Positions 12,301-21,479 of a stretch of DNA of 64,000 nucleotides are shown here, in pieces. The position numbers and the translations under genes are program-made. The notes under the pieces were generated by a model. That model was not told the origin of the DNA, ran no database searches, and saw only the letters and a program-made list of their open reading frames with translations. The first letter of the stretch is position 1; the number at the start of each line of letters is the position of its first letter. The stretch is from Chelydra serpentina (lineage: Eukaryota; Chordata; Testudines; Chelydridae), in assembly GCA_037349315.1 (NCBI GenBank), contig JBAIAC010000006.1:57284501-57348500 (forward strand), in the 5' to 3' direction.

Positions 12301-15300
12301 TGAGGTAAGGAAGTACTTTTTTTTCACACAATGCACAGTTCTTTTTCTTGCTCATGTCGATTCCAAGTACATGTGCGCACGCCGTGTGCACAGTAATCGG
12401 CAGGTTTTTCCCCTAGCAGTACCCGTTGGGTTGTCTGTGGAGTCCCCTGAAGTCGTGCCTTCATGGTGGTGCATATAGGTCCCTGCCAACCCGCCACCTC
12501 TTCAGTTCCTTCGTACCACCAGGGACGGTCGTTGGAGCTGCGTGTCTCACTTGTCTTGGCAAGCGTTTCCCCTAGTGGTTGAACTTTGAGTATACTGTAA
12601 ATAGTTAAGTATCAGAGGGGTAGCCGTGTTAGTCTGGATCTGTAGAAGTGACGAAGAGTCCTGTGGCATCTTATAGACTTCCAGACGTATTGGAGCATAA
12701 GCTTTCGTGGGTGAATACCCACTTCGTCGGATGCATCCGATCGAAGTGGGTATTCACCCACGAAAGCTTATGCTCCAATACGTCTGTTAGTCTATAAGGT
12801 GCCACAGGACTCTTCGTCACTTCTGTAAATAATTAGTTAGTGTTAATCTCTTCCCCCCCCCCCCCCCCCCAACCCCAACCCCAATTTTCTCCCCTCTTGG
12901 AGTTCGAGACATGCCTCGATTCTGGACATAGTTGATGCGGCCAGGGACTTGATTGCCATGACGGCTCCGCAGTCCCCCGCCAGCCCAGACAGACCTCCAG
13001 CACCACCCAGAGGCAAGCTCGGGATGATGAGGCACCGTTCAGATGCTCCTCGCTGCAGGAGTAGTGGAGGAGATTCCTCAGGAGCTATGATGCAAGGGAT
13101 TCTATTCCCGATATTTCCTAATCCCCAAAGCCAAAGGATCTCAGACCCATCCTTGACCTGCGAGGCCTCAACAGATTCATGAAGAAGTTGAGGTTCCACA
13201 TGGTCTCTCTGACTGCCCTCATCCCATCTCTGGATCCAGGAGACTGGTACATCGCCCTCGACCTCAAGGACGTGTACTTCCACATATTGATAATTCCAGC
13301 CCACAAACATTTTCTCAGGTTCGTAGTGAACCACAACTATTACCAGGTTACGGTCCTCCCCTTCGGTCTGTCAGCAGCCCCTTGAGTTTTTACCAAGTGC
13401 ATGACAGTCGTAGCTGCCTTCCTTAGAAGAAGGCAGGTGCAGGTCTTCCTGTACCACAACGACTGGCTGGTCAGGGGCCACTTCAGGGCACAAGTGGAGC
13501 AACACGTCAACCTGATGAGATCCACCTTCGACAGGCTGGGTCTCCTTCTGAATGTACACAAATCAACTCTTTCCCCCTACTCAGAGAACAGAGTTTATTG
13601 GTCTTTGGTCAGGCCAGAGCCTACCTGCCAGAGTCTCGTTTTCAGACAAAGCAAGACATCAGACACAGGTATACCATGCTCCTGGAGCTATCGGTGGACA
13701 ACCCAATCACATTTCCTTTGCTTCCGGACCTGATCACTCAAGACCATGGCCGTCTCCAGCATCCCAGCCTAGAGTCTCTCCACCTTACAGCTGGGAAGCT
13801 TCATGGCTCTACCCATGAGAGGGTAGAACTAATGTGCTCTGAGCCTGTTAAGGAGGTTCTCCATGGCCAAGTGAAATAGATTCTCAATCTGGTGCTTGCA
13901 AGGTCACAGTCCTCCAACACAGGCACCGATAGTCTAAAATGAGAGGTGTCTGCTGCACTTAAAGAATCAGGACCTGTCGGTCTCATCGATAAGGTTCACC
14001 CAGTCACCATTTCAGCATTCCACCCGGATGTAGATGGCTGTTCAGTCTTCTCCAACCCGATGGTCGGTAGGTTTCTTAACGGTCTTGACAGAATATACCC
14101 GCAGGTTAGGCCAGCCGATCCCGGCTTGGGGCCTTAATATAGTTCTTTCAAGACTGAGGGGGGCCCCCCCTTTGAGCTCCTAGCAACTTGCTCTCTACTC
14201 TACCTGTCATGGAAAGTGGCATTCCTGGTCACAATAACATCAGCTAGGAGAGTGTCCCAACTTAAGGCCTTAACCTCTGACCCTCCTTACACCATTATTT
14301 ATAAGGGCAAGGCGCAGCTTAGGCCTCACCCAGTCTTTCCCCCAAAGGTCATCTCTCAATTTCATGCCAATCAGGACATTTTTCTCCTAGTCTTTGCTCC
14401 TGACTGTTAGCATGTGGCTTAGGGTAAAAGACTCCACTCCTTGGACATTCAGCAAGCATTGGCCTTTTATATTGAGCACACATTTCGTAAGTTGAATCAG
14501 TTGTTCAAAGTAGCAGACAGGATGAAGGGCCTCCTAGTGTCTTCTCAAATAATTTAATTGTGGCTCACGTCCTGTATTCGGGCATGTTACGATTTGGCAA
14601 AGATACCTGCCCCTGCACTAACGGCACATTCTACAAGAGAGTAGGCCTCCTCGGTGGCATTCCTGGCGCAGGTCCCAATCCAGGAGATCTGCAGGGTGGC
14701 TACATGGTCGTCTGTCCACACGTTCACCTCTCATTATGCCATTATCCAGCAAGCCAGGGACAATGTAGCATTTGGCAGAGCAGTGCTTCAGCCAGCGGTT
14801 CCATGAACTCCAACCCCGCCTCCTAGCAAGGCTTGGGAGTCACCTATTTGGAATCGACATGAGCAAGCATGCGAAGAAGAAAAAAGTTACCTACATTTTG
14901 TAACTGTTGTTCTTTGAGATGTGTTGCTCAGTCCATTCCAAGAACCACCGGCCTTCCCCTCTGTCACAGTTTCCCAGCAAAAAGGAACCGAAGAGGTGGC
15001 GGGTCAGCAGGGATCTATATGCACCGCCATGAGGACGAGACTCCAGGGGGCTCTACAGCCAACCCAATGGGTACCGCTAGGGGAAAAACCTTCCGACGAC
15101 TGTGCACATGGCGCGCGCACACCTACTTGGAATGGACATGAGCAACACATCTCTAAGAACAACAGTTATGAAAAGTAGGTAACCGTTTTTTCCCACACAC
15201 AGTCAACGTGTGGAACTCCTTGCCAGAGGATGTTGTCAAGGCCACGACTATAACAGGGTTAAAAAAAGCACTAGATAAATTAATGGATGCTAGGTCCATC

Positions 15301-18300
15301 AATGGCTATTAGCTAGGATGGGAAGGGATGGTATCCCTAGCCTCTGTTTGCCAGAAGCTGGGAATGGGCGACGGGATGGATCACTTGATGATTACCTGTT
15401 CTGTTCATTCCCTCTGGGGCACTTGGCATTGGCCACTGTCGGAAGACAGGATACTGGCCTAGATGGACTTTTGGTCTGACCAAGTATGTCCATTCTTGTG
15501 TTCTCACGTACCATTATCCCCATTTCCACAGATGGGAAATTAAGGTACAGAGACTTAGACTTGTTTAAGGTCACATAGAAGGTCTATCGCAGAGCAGGGA
15601 ATGGAACCCAGGAGTCCCAGGTCCTATGCACTGGACCATGCTTCCTCTCATGCCCCTCCCCTGGTGTCTGCCCCACTGATTCCATGCTTGTTCCTGAAGC
15701 CTGTCTCCAGCTCCTCAACCTGTGTGTCCCATGCTGACACCTGTCTCTCTGTGGGGAAGATGGTTGGCGAGGGAGAGCAAGGCTGTGCTGGACAGGCAGA
15801 GAGAAGGGAGAGGAGATGATGCCAGAAGTAGTGAAGGGACTAATATGCAGTCATTCTTTGGCTGGGATAATAATTGCCTATGAGCCAAAGGCAGTGGAAG
15901 GGGAGATCTGGACTGTGGTAAATCGGGGAGCTGAGTTTTTTTTTTTTCCCCCGTGAAGGAAACTAAATGCCCAGAAATGTCATTAACATAGCGTTAAGGA
16001 TGTCCAGTGATGCCTTGTGTCCTTCCAGAATATGAAGAGTGTCTGTCTAAATTTAAACTTCTGAAAACCAGGAAATATAAGTAAAGTACACACTAGGCAT
16101 CCAACCCAACCTTAACTTTGTCCTCTGAATGATGCCCCATTATGCCGATAACACATACTATCACTCGACCCTTACAGATGTTACAGAACGCTTTGGGAAC
16201 ACTTTGGGAAAGTCTAACTCTTTCTCCTTGGAAAAGCAATGCTCAAGATTAGGTCAGGCACAGCGAACAGGAGCTAACTATACTTGGCCTACACCCAAAC
16301 CATCCCCGGCTTGCTAAATGGTACCATGCCTCCACACTTGCCCTTAGAATTCCTTCTGAGACATTGTTTTCACTTATCCCTCACTCCTTAGAGGCTACTG
16401 TCATATATGCAACCTGAGTTCTGGGATTCCCCATGGCAAGAAGACACCTTTGTGTTCCTCTGTGGACACAGTCTATAAAACGCAGCATTGAAATGAGGCA
16501 TACTTGAACCTTTTAAAAACGCACATGGACTTCAAGGCTGTGGAGCACAACACACGGTGGCATGTTGTTAGAACTTTCTCATGTCTACCTATTATGGTAC
16601 ACCGCTTTATTGAACCATTCTCTGCGACTTTTGCCAATTCCAGGGGAGAGAATTAAAGTTGCATTGCGGAGGTAGTGTATACAGTATTTTCTGGTTTTCA
16701 GAGGTTTAAATGTAGCCACTCTCCACGTTTTGGGAGCCTACTGGCAACCTTAACTCAGTTAATTCTTGGCATCTAATTTCTGCACAAATGTGACTAAATC
16801 TGCAGCTATTATATTAATTTTTATTAACATGAATGTAACTGCATAATTAGAATTCCTGTTCATAAGATAGTTTTTAAAGAACCTCCAATTCTAATTTAAA
16901 AGTAAAAAAGGTGTATTCCAAAGTGATCTGTCCAAACAGAACCAAGTCAAAGGCTCAATTGTTAGTGTACCTCTTCTGTAAATTGTCTTCATTTAAAATA
17001 CAACTAGAGGATAGCTGTATTCTGGTTCACTAGTGCCAAGGTAATCGCCGCCCATGAAAGTCTATTATGATTATTAGCTGATGTAGTTTAGGATTAAGCA
17101 TTGATAATATGGGGGCGGGGCATATGCTTTTAACCCTGTGACATGAAAAGTTACGACTTCGATCTAGATCTGGAAGAATTGATTTTTTTGTGTGGCTGGG
17201 ATTTCTGACAAAGTTAAGACAAATATTTCTGGTTGAACTAAATGTTTAGTTTTGATTTTGTGTTATTTTTAAAATAAATTGAAGGACATTTTGAAACAGT
17301 CATTTTAAGTAGAATTTTTTTCTACCCAAATTTGTGAAATGTTTAGTTGATCAGAATCTGCATTCTCAAAAAAAATATTATTTGCTCAAAATATTTTTCC
17401 CAGTTCTATTCGTAACTAAACTATGTCAGACTACTTTGGCATTTACAACAGGAGGTCCTCTTACTCCTCATGCCTACAAAGGAGTGATATTACAGGAGTA
17501 TTTCAGTTTCTCTTCTGTGAAGAGGGGATTTCTAGGCATCTTGGTTTTAAGAGATGGGGATCCATACGTGTGTTACAGCTTCCTTCCAGTTCAACAGATA
17601 CAGCCAATTTGATGATATCCTACCAAAACAAGTTTTATAAATTACAGATGTGTACATGAATACCAGCATAACTGTAATGATTCAGAAAATTGATCATATG
17701 TATTTAACTGCAGAAAACAAAGCTTCAACTATTCACCCACTCAACTCACTTTTTCAATCTTTTTGTTTTTGTAGTGCTGTTTAATAAGGAACCCTAAACA
17801 AAGAATATCAATTTCTGAATTGTTGACTCATCCATATGTGCACATTCAAACCTATCCACAGACAGGTAACTTGATTAAAGTTATACCACAATAAATTAGC
17901 GAACATTTTCTAGATTTCTCTAAATTTATTTTGATTTTAAAGAGGAATGTCTTTTTTTGTGTGCATTCTCCAGTTATTGGAGTTATGCATAAGTGTTTCT
18001 GGTACACTTGTGTATGTGTTGGCAAGGGCTCCAGTATCTTAATTCTGAAATTCTTATATATTCAAAATAAAAGACTGATTGTATACATTTTGTAAATTAC
18101 ACTTACAATGCAGGTTTCAACATAACTATATTTGAATTAGCCGTAGGTGGTCTGAACACACAAGGAACAACAGAAGAAATGAAGCGCATCCTTGGCCAAC
18201 TTGTTGGTCTGAACTCTCCTAACTCTATTTCTAGAGCTGCTAGAGTGAGTACAGTTTTTATACCAATTTAATGTTCACATTTCATTAAAATATAATCGGT

Positions 18301-19907
18301 TTAGTTAAAATAAGTGTGTGCATCACAAAGCTAATAGGAGTAAGTATTTCAAAACTTTATCCCCCAATATAGACGACATGTGCCATACTGTCATGAAACT
18401 TGCAGATAAGTACATTACCATTTCTCATGATCCTCGAGTGGAGTGGGAGTTAGAGTGGTGGTGGTAACAGAATTTTTTCTCGTCTCCTTGCCCTGCGCAA
18501 TAAATGTTTCTCCCTAGTTTTCCTGTGCTGACTACTGTTTTCCTTTCTTTCTCTCTATCCTCTCTGACATAGCCCATGTCTTTGTTCTGTCCTGACCAAA
18601 AGTAACAAGCTGCTGTGAAGTGGGCTAGCACTGCAGCACTTTCCTGCAATCAATGTGGATGAATGAGCAAATCTTCGTGTCCATCGCCAGTCCAGATGCA
18701 GGGTTTTATCTCTGCTTTTTTTCCTCCTCCTGGTTTTGAGGCATGCTTCCCCAGTTATTCCTCTCTATCTCTGGGAGCAGCTAGTACCCCTCTGCCAAGG
18801 TGTCACCTTTCTTCCAGGCCTCAGAAGAGCTCCAGGTGACATTCTTGAAAAAGATAGGGAAGAGCAGCTTAAAATGTACCTCCTTTGCCTCTCCCTGCAA
18901 TCTTAAACAGTGGGTTCATTCTGCCAATCTGCCTCACTCCACAGCCAGTTTTGAACAGGGTTGGGACTGTCTTTGAACTGGGCAACTAGGGTGACCAGAC
19001 GTCCTGATAAAATCAGGACTGTCTTGATATTTAGCATTTTGTCCCGTGTCCCGACCGAAGTACGATCGGGATGCCATTTGTCCCAATATTTTGTTTCGGG
19101 GACGGTGGGTGGGTGGGTGTGGGGGGCGGGGGGGCGGGAGGTGCTTAGGCGGCAATGACAGGTAGGGGGAGCGCCTTTTCAATTGTTACACTCACCTGGC
19201 ACGTCCCAGTCTTTAGTGGCACTTCTGCGGCAGGTCCTTCAGTCGCTGACAGTCGGCGGCGGCATGGCGGCGGCGAGTAATAAGTTTTGCCGCCGAAGAA
19301 AGATGTACCCGCCGCCGAAGTCCATCAGCGACTGAAGGACCCGCCGAAGACAATTGAAAAGGCGCTCACCCTACCTGTCGCCGCCGCCTAAGCGCCAAAA
19401 AGAAGAGTCCCCGAAGAGGCCCCTTATCCCGGTCCCCTTTATCTCTATCCCTCTGCCCCTTATCCTGGCCTCCTTACCACGCCACTCAGTGCAGCATGTC
19501 TAGCAGCCGCGCAGCCCGTTCAGAGCGCACAGCCCCGCCCCTCAGAGCACTGCCCGCGTGGCGGCATAGCTCAGGGGAGGGGGAACAAAAGGGGAGGGGC
19601 TAGCCTCCCCAGCCGGGAGCTCAGGGGCCGGGCAGGACGATCCCGTGGGCTGGATGTGGCCCGCGGGCTGTAGTTTGCCCACCCCTGGTTTAGATGGTAC
19701 TCATTACTGTCTATTGAAACAATTTTGTACACTATAACATCATTTGTTACCAACAGACATCATTTGAGTAAGTAATTCTTGGAATGACTATTTCTACCCC
19801 TTTATCTTTTTAAATTTCAGACTTTATACGAACAGTGCAACAGTGGTGAAAGTCTTGATGTATCTGCGTTTACAAAACCTGGCAATCAAACACGGACAAA
19901 GAAATGA
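3143..19907 (+). CDS. TTK: TTK (MPS1) protein kinase, 3' half: eight coding exons
   Basis: TTK phosphorylates KNL1 and other kinetochore proteins to drive the spindle-assembly checkpoint. The eight exons (3143-3300, 3407-3558, 7693-7817, 8236-8316, 10964-11140, 17775-17865, 18114-18244, 19821-19907) join in frame to 333 codons plus TGA. Visible kinase features are the ATP lysine in YAVKYVN, the alpha-C glutamate in YKNEIAHL, the methionine gatekeeper in YMVMECG, the catalytic loop [17 protein letters not shown] (DFG), an activation segment with a threonine in VKDSQVGTINY, and MPPEAI in the APE position. The C-terminal tail contains [12 protein letters not shown], typical of TTK. The N-terminal TPR domain and the glycine-rich loop are encoded left of the window. 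Phases agree at every junction and no stop interrupts, so the gene looks functional. Introns are enlarged by transposons. The acceptor of the penultimate exon is uncertain. Confidence 0.95.
3407..3558 (+). CDS. TTK: TTK exon: hinge and gatekeeper
   Basis: The acceptor is ttattttag|TGAAATC. The exon encodes [18 protein letters not shown] through [10 protein letters not shown] and carries the gatekeeper and hinge. The donor CATG|gtattg is a weak match to the GTRAGT consensus. Reading on past it gives a stop within a few codons, so splicing to 7693 is needed to restore HGIVHSDL. Confidence 0.93.
3559..4334. other. TTK intron, no assigned feature
   Basis: No gene or confident repeat is recognised. 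The short open frames here have no domain or motif. Confidence 0.5.
4335..4695 (+). mobile_element. L3/CR1-type LINE 3' part, left segment
   Basis: The translation contains [20 protein letters not shown] and a degraded C-terminus of a CR1/L3-clade ORF2, followed by 3'UTR text (taggtggattatcccacat). The segment stops at the Gypsy insertion and resumes at 6677. Confidence 0.6.
4701..5412 (-). repeat. Left LTR of the Gypsy remnant
   Basis: This LTR-like block starts at the TG terminus. The portion 5258-5412 matches 6491-6645 closely (gcgacatacc, cttttatatcctg, ctggagcatgcc, aagagagaaaggttaacc). It contains a small internal tandem repeat at 4796-4930. The inner end is not sharply defined. Confidence 0.6.
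4796..4930. repeat. Short tandem repeat inside LTR
   Basis: Units of about 40-55 bp share the words gcagtgcagcc, aatac, acggctcttgctgtc/acagcccttgctgtc, and are repeated about two and a half times with divergence. Confidence 0.5.
5500..5940 (-). pseudogene. Gypsy RT C-terminus / RNase H fragment
   Basis: Read on the minus strand, the translation runs [29 protein letters not shown], then [29 protein letters not shown], and [19 protein letters not shown]. This is the end of a Ty3/Gypsy reverse transcriptase followed by its tethered RNase H. The catalytic YxDD region is absent and the RNase H is cut short before the LTR-like block. At least one internal stop is present. Confidence 0.8.
5973..6413 (-). 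pseudogene. Gypsy integrase core fragment
   Basis: The minus-strand open frame contains [38 protein letters not shown] and [18 protein letters not shown]. It resembles a Ty3/Gypsy integrase catalytic core, with D in VVVDY and E in VERLNR. Between PEAVLL and REIL about 20 residues usual for the family are missing, and the second catalytic Asp region reads TEEEETN instead of the expected TDxGTxF. It is therefore defective. Confidence 0.8.
6491..6676 (-). repeat. Right LTR of the Gypsy remnant (partial)
   Basis: This block matches the 5258-5412 part of the left LTR and ends at the CA terminus next to the GATGG duplication. Confidence 0.6.
6682..6740 (+). mobile_element. L3-type LINE 3' end, right segment
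   Basis: It reads tatataggacaagatgaac, then caatatgggaattctgtg. This matches the terminal text of L3-type LINEs seen intact at 15450-15510 and 28560-28612. It is the continuation of 4335-4695 across the Gypsy insertion. Confidence 0.6.
6741..7692. other. TTK intron, no assigned feature
   Basis: AT-rich sequence with no recognisable gene or confident repeat. Confidence 0.5.
7693..7817 (+). CDS. TTK: TTK exon: catalytic loop and DFG
   Basis: The acceptor is cttaccttacag|GCATTG and the donor is TCACAG|gtgaaa. The exon encodes [29 protein letters not shown] and [10 protein letters not shown]. It holds the catalytic Asp (HSD), the DFG Asp, and an activation-loop Thr before SIVKDSQ. Confidence 0.95.
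7818..8235. other. TTK intron with short TA repeat
   Basis: Intron, AT-rich, with a (TA)n run of about 16 bases near 8208-8224 just before the acceptor of the next exon. Confidence 0.6.
8236..8316 (+). CDS. TTK: TTK exon: activation segment
   Basis: The acceptor is ttattactag|GTTGGC and the donor is TCAAAG|gtaaca. The exon encodes [17 protein letters not shown] through SRSK, in phase 0 at both ends. PPE stands in the APE position. Confidence 0.95.
8317..10963. other. TTK intron, mostly unassigned
   Basis: No gene is seen. A block rich in ggagc/gctcc words at about 9420-9530 is locally repetitive. The remainder, including 9620-10450, has no feature I can name. Confidence 0.45.
10964..11140 (+). 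CDS. TTK: TTK exon: kinase C-lobe
   Basis: The acceptor is gtttttag|ATAAGT and the donor is TTAAAG|gtaact. The exon encodes [20 protein letters not shown] through [10 protein letters not shown]. The alpha-F aspartate is in SDVWSLG. Confidence 0.95.
11141..12229. other. TTK intron, no assigned feature
   Basis: No recognisable gene or confident repeat. Confidence 0.45.
12230..12316. mobile_element. MIR-like SINE, left segment of a split copy
   Basis: The text tttatcctcacgatacac, then ctgtgaggtaaggaagta, matches the part of MIR normally followed by ttattatccccattt. That continuation is found 3.2 kb away at 15512, after the nested insertions. Confidence 0.65.
12317..12340 (+). mobile_element. 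L3-type LINE, left sliver of a split copy
   Basis: The words ttttcacacaatgcacag correspond to ttcttcacacaacacacagt in the L3 ORF2 end at 28293-28312. The same LINE resumes at 15190 after the DIRS insertion. Confidence 0.5.
12695..12736 (-). ncRNA. Hammerhead-ribozyme-like motif in PLE arm (degenerate)
   Basis: The minus strand reads CCGACGA, a GTGGGT/ACCCAC stem, then CGAAA and GCTTATGC. This resembles the CUGANGA - stem II - GAAA core of a hammerhead with a minimal stem III. The first core position is changed (CCG for CUG), so activity is doubtful. Confidence 0.35.
12731..12773 (+). ncRNA. Hammerhead-ribozyme-like motif in PLE arm (degenerate)
   Basis: This is the plus-strand partner of the motif in the other arm. 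It has an extra base in the core (CCGATCGA), an intact GTGGGT/ACCCAC stem II and GAAA, then GC-TTAT-GC followed by TC, which could be the cleavage position. The core changes make it probably inactive. Confidence 0.35.
12851..12870. repeat. Poly-C tract
   Basis: An uninterrupted run of about 20 C residues followed by aaccccaacccc. A homopolymer of this size is prone to sequencing error. Confidence 0.8.
13100..13610 (+). pseudogene. DIRS reverse transcriptase remnant
   Basis: The translation shows [33 protein letters not shown] and [12 protein letters not shown], followed by a TGA stop, then [12 protein letters not shown]. In active DIRS elements the catalytic box reads like YLDDWL. Here it reads YHNDWL, so the first catalytic Asp is lost. 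With the stop before it, the domain is dead. Confidence 0.8.
14000..14805 (+). pseudogene. DIRS tyrosine recombinase remnant
   Basis: The segments [20 protein letters not shown] (14211-14270), the HSTRE motif (about 14628-14642) followed by a TAG stop, and [12 protein letters not shown] (about 14713-14750) line up with the better copy at 1335-1890. The catalytic Arg, HxxR and Tyr codons survive, but several stops and frameshifts separate them. Confidence 0.75.
15190..15511 (+). mobile_element. L3-type LINE 3' end
   Basis: The translated end of ORF2 ([17 protein letters not shown]) is followed by a 3'UTR including gccagaagctgggaatggg, ggatcacttgatgattacct and gactttggtctgac-type text. It is nearly identical in structure to 28300-28612. 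The left part was displaced to 12317 by the DIRS insertion. Confidence 0.8.
15512..15655. mobile_element. MIR-like SINE, right segment
   Basis: The text accattatccccatttcca, aaggtcacatagaaggtc, gcagagcagggaatggaacc and caggagtcccagg is the CORE-to-tail part of a MIR family copy. It joins to 12230-12316 when the 3.2-kb nest is removed. Confidence 0.75.
15656..17774. other. TTK intron, no assigned feature
   Basis: No gene or confident repeat recognised. The sequence is AT-rich towards the 3' end. Confidence 0.45.
17775..17865 (+). CDS. TTK: TTK exon: end of kinase domain
   Basis: The acceptor is ttgtttttgtag|TGCTGT and the donor is CAGACAG|gtaact. The exon encodes [20 protein letters not shown] and ends one base into a codon. 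Confidence 0.93.
18114..18244 (+). CDS. TTK: TTK exon: C-terminal extension, acceptor uncertain
   Basis: The exon encodes [20 protein letters not shown] through SISRAAR and ends at AGA|gtgagt. Three AG acceptors (exon starts 18114, 18141 or 18147) all keep frame with the previous exon and have no stop. The first has the most usual context (cttacaatgcag). The later two give a peptide closer in length to mammalian TTK here, so the true start may be 27-33 bases downstream of that given. Confidence 0.8.
18987..19142. mobile_element. MITE-like element with gggtgaccaga end
   Basis: It starts tagggtgaccagacgtcctg, followed by ataaaatcaggactgtcttg, and resembles the 5' ends of the small MITEs at 52388 and 63294. 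It then diverges into a G-rich stretch (19085-19140). The other end was not identified; it may include the following hairpin. Confidence 0.5.
19143..19392. repeat. GC-rich long hairpin
   Basis: The left arm, gcttaggcggcaatgacagg through gcgccttttcaattgt, is complementary to acaattgaaaaggcgctc through cgccgccgcctaagc at 19349-19392. A second inner pair, caggtccttcagtcgctg (about 19230) and cagcgactgaaggaccc (about 19326), extends the stem. The centre is rich in GGC/GCC. Confidence 0.8.
19500..19686 (-). mobile_element. hAT-type MITE fragment
   Basis: The right end reads gtagtttgcccacccctg. This matches the terminus of the complete hAT MITE ending at 37289 and is preceded by the typical ggcccgcgggctg text. 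The other terminus was not found, so the left limit is a guess. Confidence 0.6.
19821..19907 (+). CDS. TTK: TTK terminal coding exon
   Basis: The acceptor is taaatttcag|ACTTTA. The exon encodes [20 protein letters not shown] and ends NQTRTKK with TGA. TLYE, GES and a basic C-terminus match the pattern of the mammalian protein end. Confidence 0.9.
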   Translation, partial: TLYEQCNSGESLDVSAFTKPGNQTRTKK

Positions 19908-20632
19908 TGTGCAGTAATGCATGATTTACCAGAAATGTGCAAAATAATTTTGATAAAAATATATATTGGTCTGCTCTGTCCTACAAAAAAGGACACTGAC
20001 AGCGTAAAGATCTTATTTTTAAAGTAAATGTCATTATCTCTGTTGCGAATAATGCCATAGATTATTAATACAGAATTTAAAAAATCGAATATACTCTTTA
20101 CTATCTGCTGTCTGTTTACCATTTGAATGTCACTCTGGTTAAATAGTGAAAATGAGCTAGTCCATCACACTGTATGGTCCTGGTACTGGCACAAGGCTAT
20201 AGTATTTGGATTGCAAATACTTGTGTGGGTATGTCTAAATGAAAAATAACTTTTTGAGGAAACTTTTAAAAAAAGATGTGGGGTATTTTTAGATTTCTAT
20301 AAAATGCAAACTGTGGATCTAAAGTACTTGACAGAGTCATTGCAAGTACCACTTGGAAAGTATATTCTAGAGTTTCGTTCTTTGCTGTCAAACATAGTCA
20401 ATATCAGTGACTTTCATTACATCCAGTGGATTGTCTTAGACTTTTGGAAAACAAACACTTCTGTAATATTGTTAATGTTAAAGTACTAAAACACAGCTTT
20501 GTTTGTTGATAAATGTAAATCTAACATCCTGGCTTTGAGATTTTCAGTTGTCATTGGAGGATAAATGACACACTGGAAGTATTGATAAAACTCTGAAGAA
20601 CAATGTAAATAAAGTGGCTTACACTATATAAA
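19908..20632 (+). other. TTK: TTK 3' untranslated region
   Basis: AT-rich sequence after the stop with no further coding similarity. It ends near the polyadenylation signal; the cleavage site is inferred as 15-25 bases after the AATAAA. Confidence 0.7.
20608..20613 (+). terminator. TTK: TTK polyadenylation signal AATAAA
   Basis: A canonical AATAAA about 700 bases after the TTK stop (gtAATAAA context is gtaAATAAAg), followed by GT/T-containing sequence within 30-50 bases. Confidence 0.65.
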
Positions 20633-21479
20633 AATTATTCCTTGTAAATTCAGTTTTCTACTTGGTGCTTTTTTTAAAGGTGCAAAATATTCTTAGAAAA
20701 ATACTTAACTAGTTTTTGTGGTCTTTAGATAATAGCTAAAATTTAATACTAGTTTTAAAAAACCTCTTCAGTTAAAGTACTGTTCTGAACTTCAAGTAAG
20801 ATGCTTTAAAGATGGTAGACATATTACAAGAAGCTGAAATATAGTGTACAAAGAGGAAGCTTATGCCAAGGGTTTTTTTATACTTTTATTCTATTACACT
20901 GATTTTAATAAGTACTGTTCTAAACAGTAATTTAGAAGCGTGTTTCAATTTTGAATACTTATTGAATTTTAGGTAAATAAATTAGCAAATGTAATCAGAT
21001 TAGCAAGTAGTCATTTACCTTTTGCTTTAAAGGTAAATCTTTTTGAAGGTTGTTTTGCCATCCTTAAAATTGTGCTGTTAAACTTCTAGTTTGCCAACTA
21101 GCTTTTAACTTCTTGCACAAGTATATTTGTTAATTCAATGTACGTGATTCATCATGTCCTCTTTTAGTATCCTTTTCTCCAAAGATACCACTCCCACTCT
21201 TGAGTCAGGTTTCTCAGTGTACAAATAGTCGGAAGTCCTACCTCACATCCTCCAGTGATTACCTCCCCTATTGAGGGCTGTACTATCCCCTCGTCAGTGA
21301 AAGAGAATGTTTGGAGACACTTCCCCTGACTGCTTCTGCATCAGTAGCTAATTAGTTACTTTTCTGAGAGAAGTCTCAGGAAAACAAGAAGTATATTCAT
21401 TTCATTACGTTTGTCAGCTTTAATTTAATTTTAATTACAGACTAGGTAACTGTGCTCTGGGAACCAGATGAGATGCGTC
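20633..21479. other. Intergenic, no assigned feature
   Basis: AT-rich sequence just downstream of TTK. No gene recognised. Confidence 0.45.

Larger units (their letters stand above)
12608..12824. mobile_element. Palindromic Penelope-like element terminus
   Basis: A 217-bp insertion made of two near-identical arms head to head. The left arm reads agtatcagaggggtagccg through ctttcgtgggtgaatacc. The right arm is its complement and ends with gtgccacaggactcttcgtc. It is flanked by an approximate 11-bp duplication, GTAAATAGTTA (12597-12607) and GTAAATAATTA (12825-12835). The words cgaaagcttatgctccaata and gtgccacaggactc are shared with the PLE 3' ends at 43669-43750 and 32887-32960. Confidence 0.75.
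12341..15189 (+). mobile_element. DIRS-type retrotransposon, degenerate copy
   Basis: The left end (cttgctcatgtcgattcc, then gtgcgcacgcc) is the reverse complement of the right end (gcgcgcacacctacttgg, then catgagcaac) near 15106-15150, giving DIRS-type inverted termini. Between them lie degraded RT (about 13100-13610) and recombinase (about 14000-14805) regions with many stops and frameshifts. A PLE terminus is inserted at 12608-12824. This copy is clearly older than the one at 1-2335. Confidence 0.8.
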
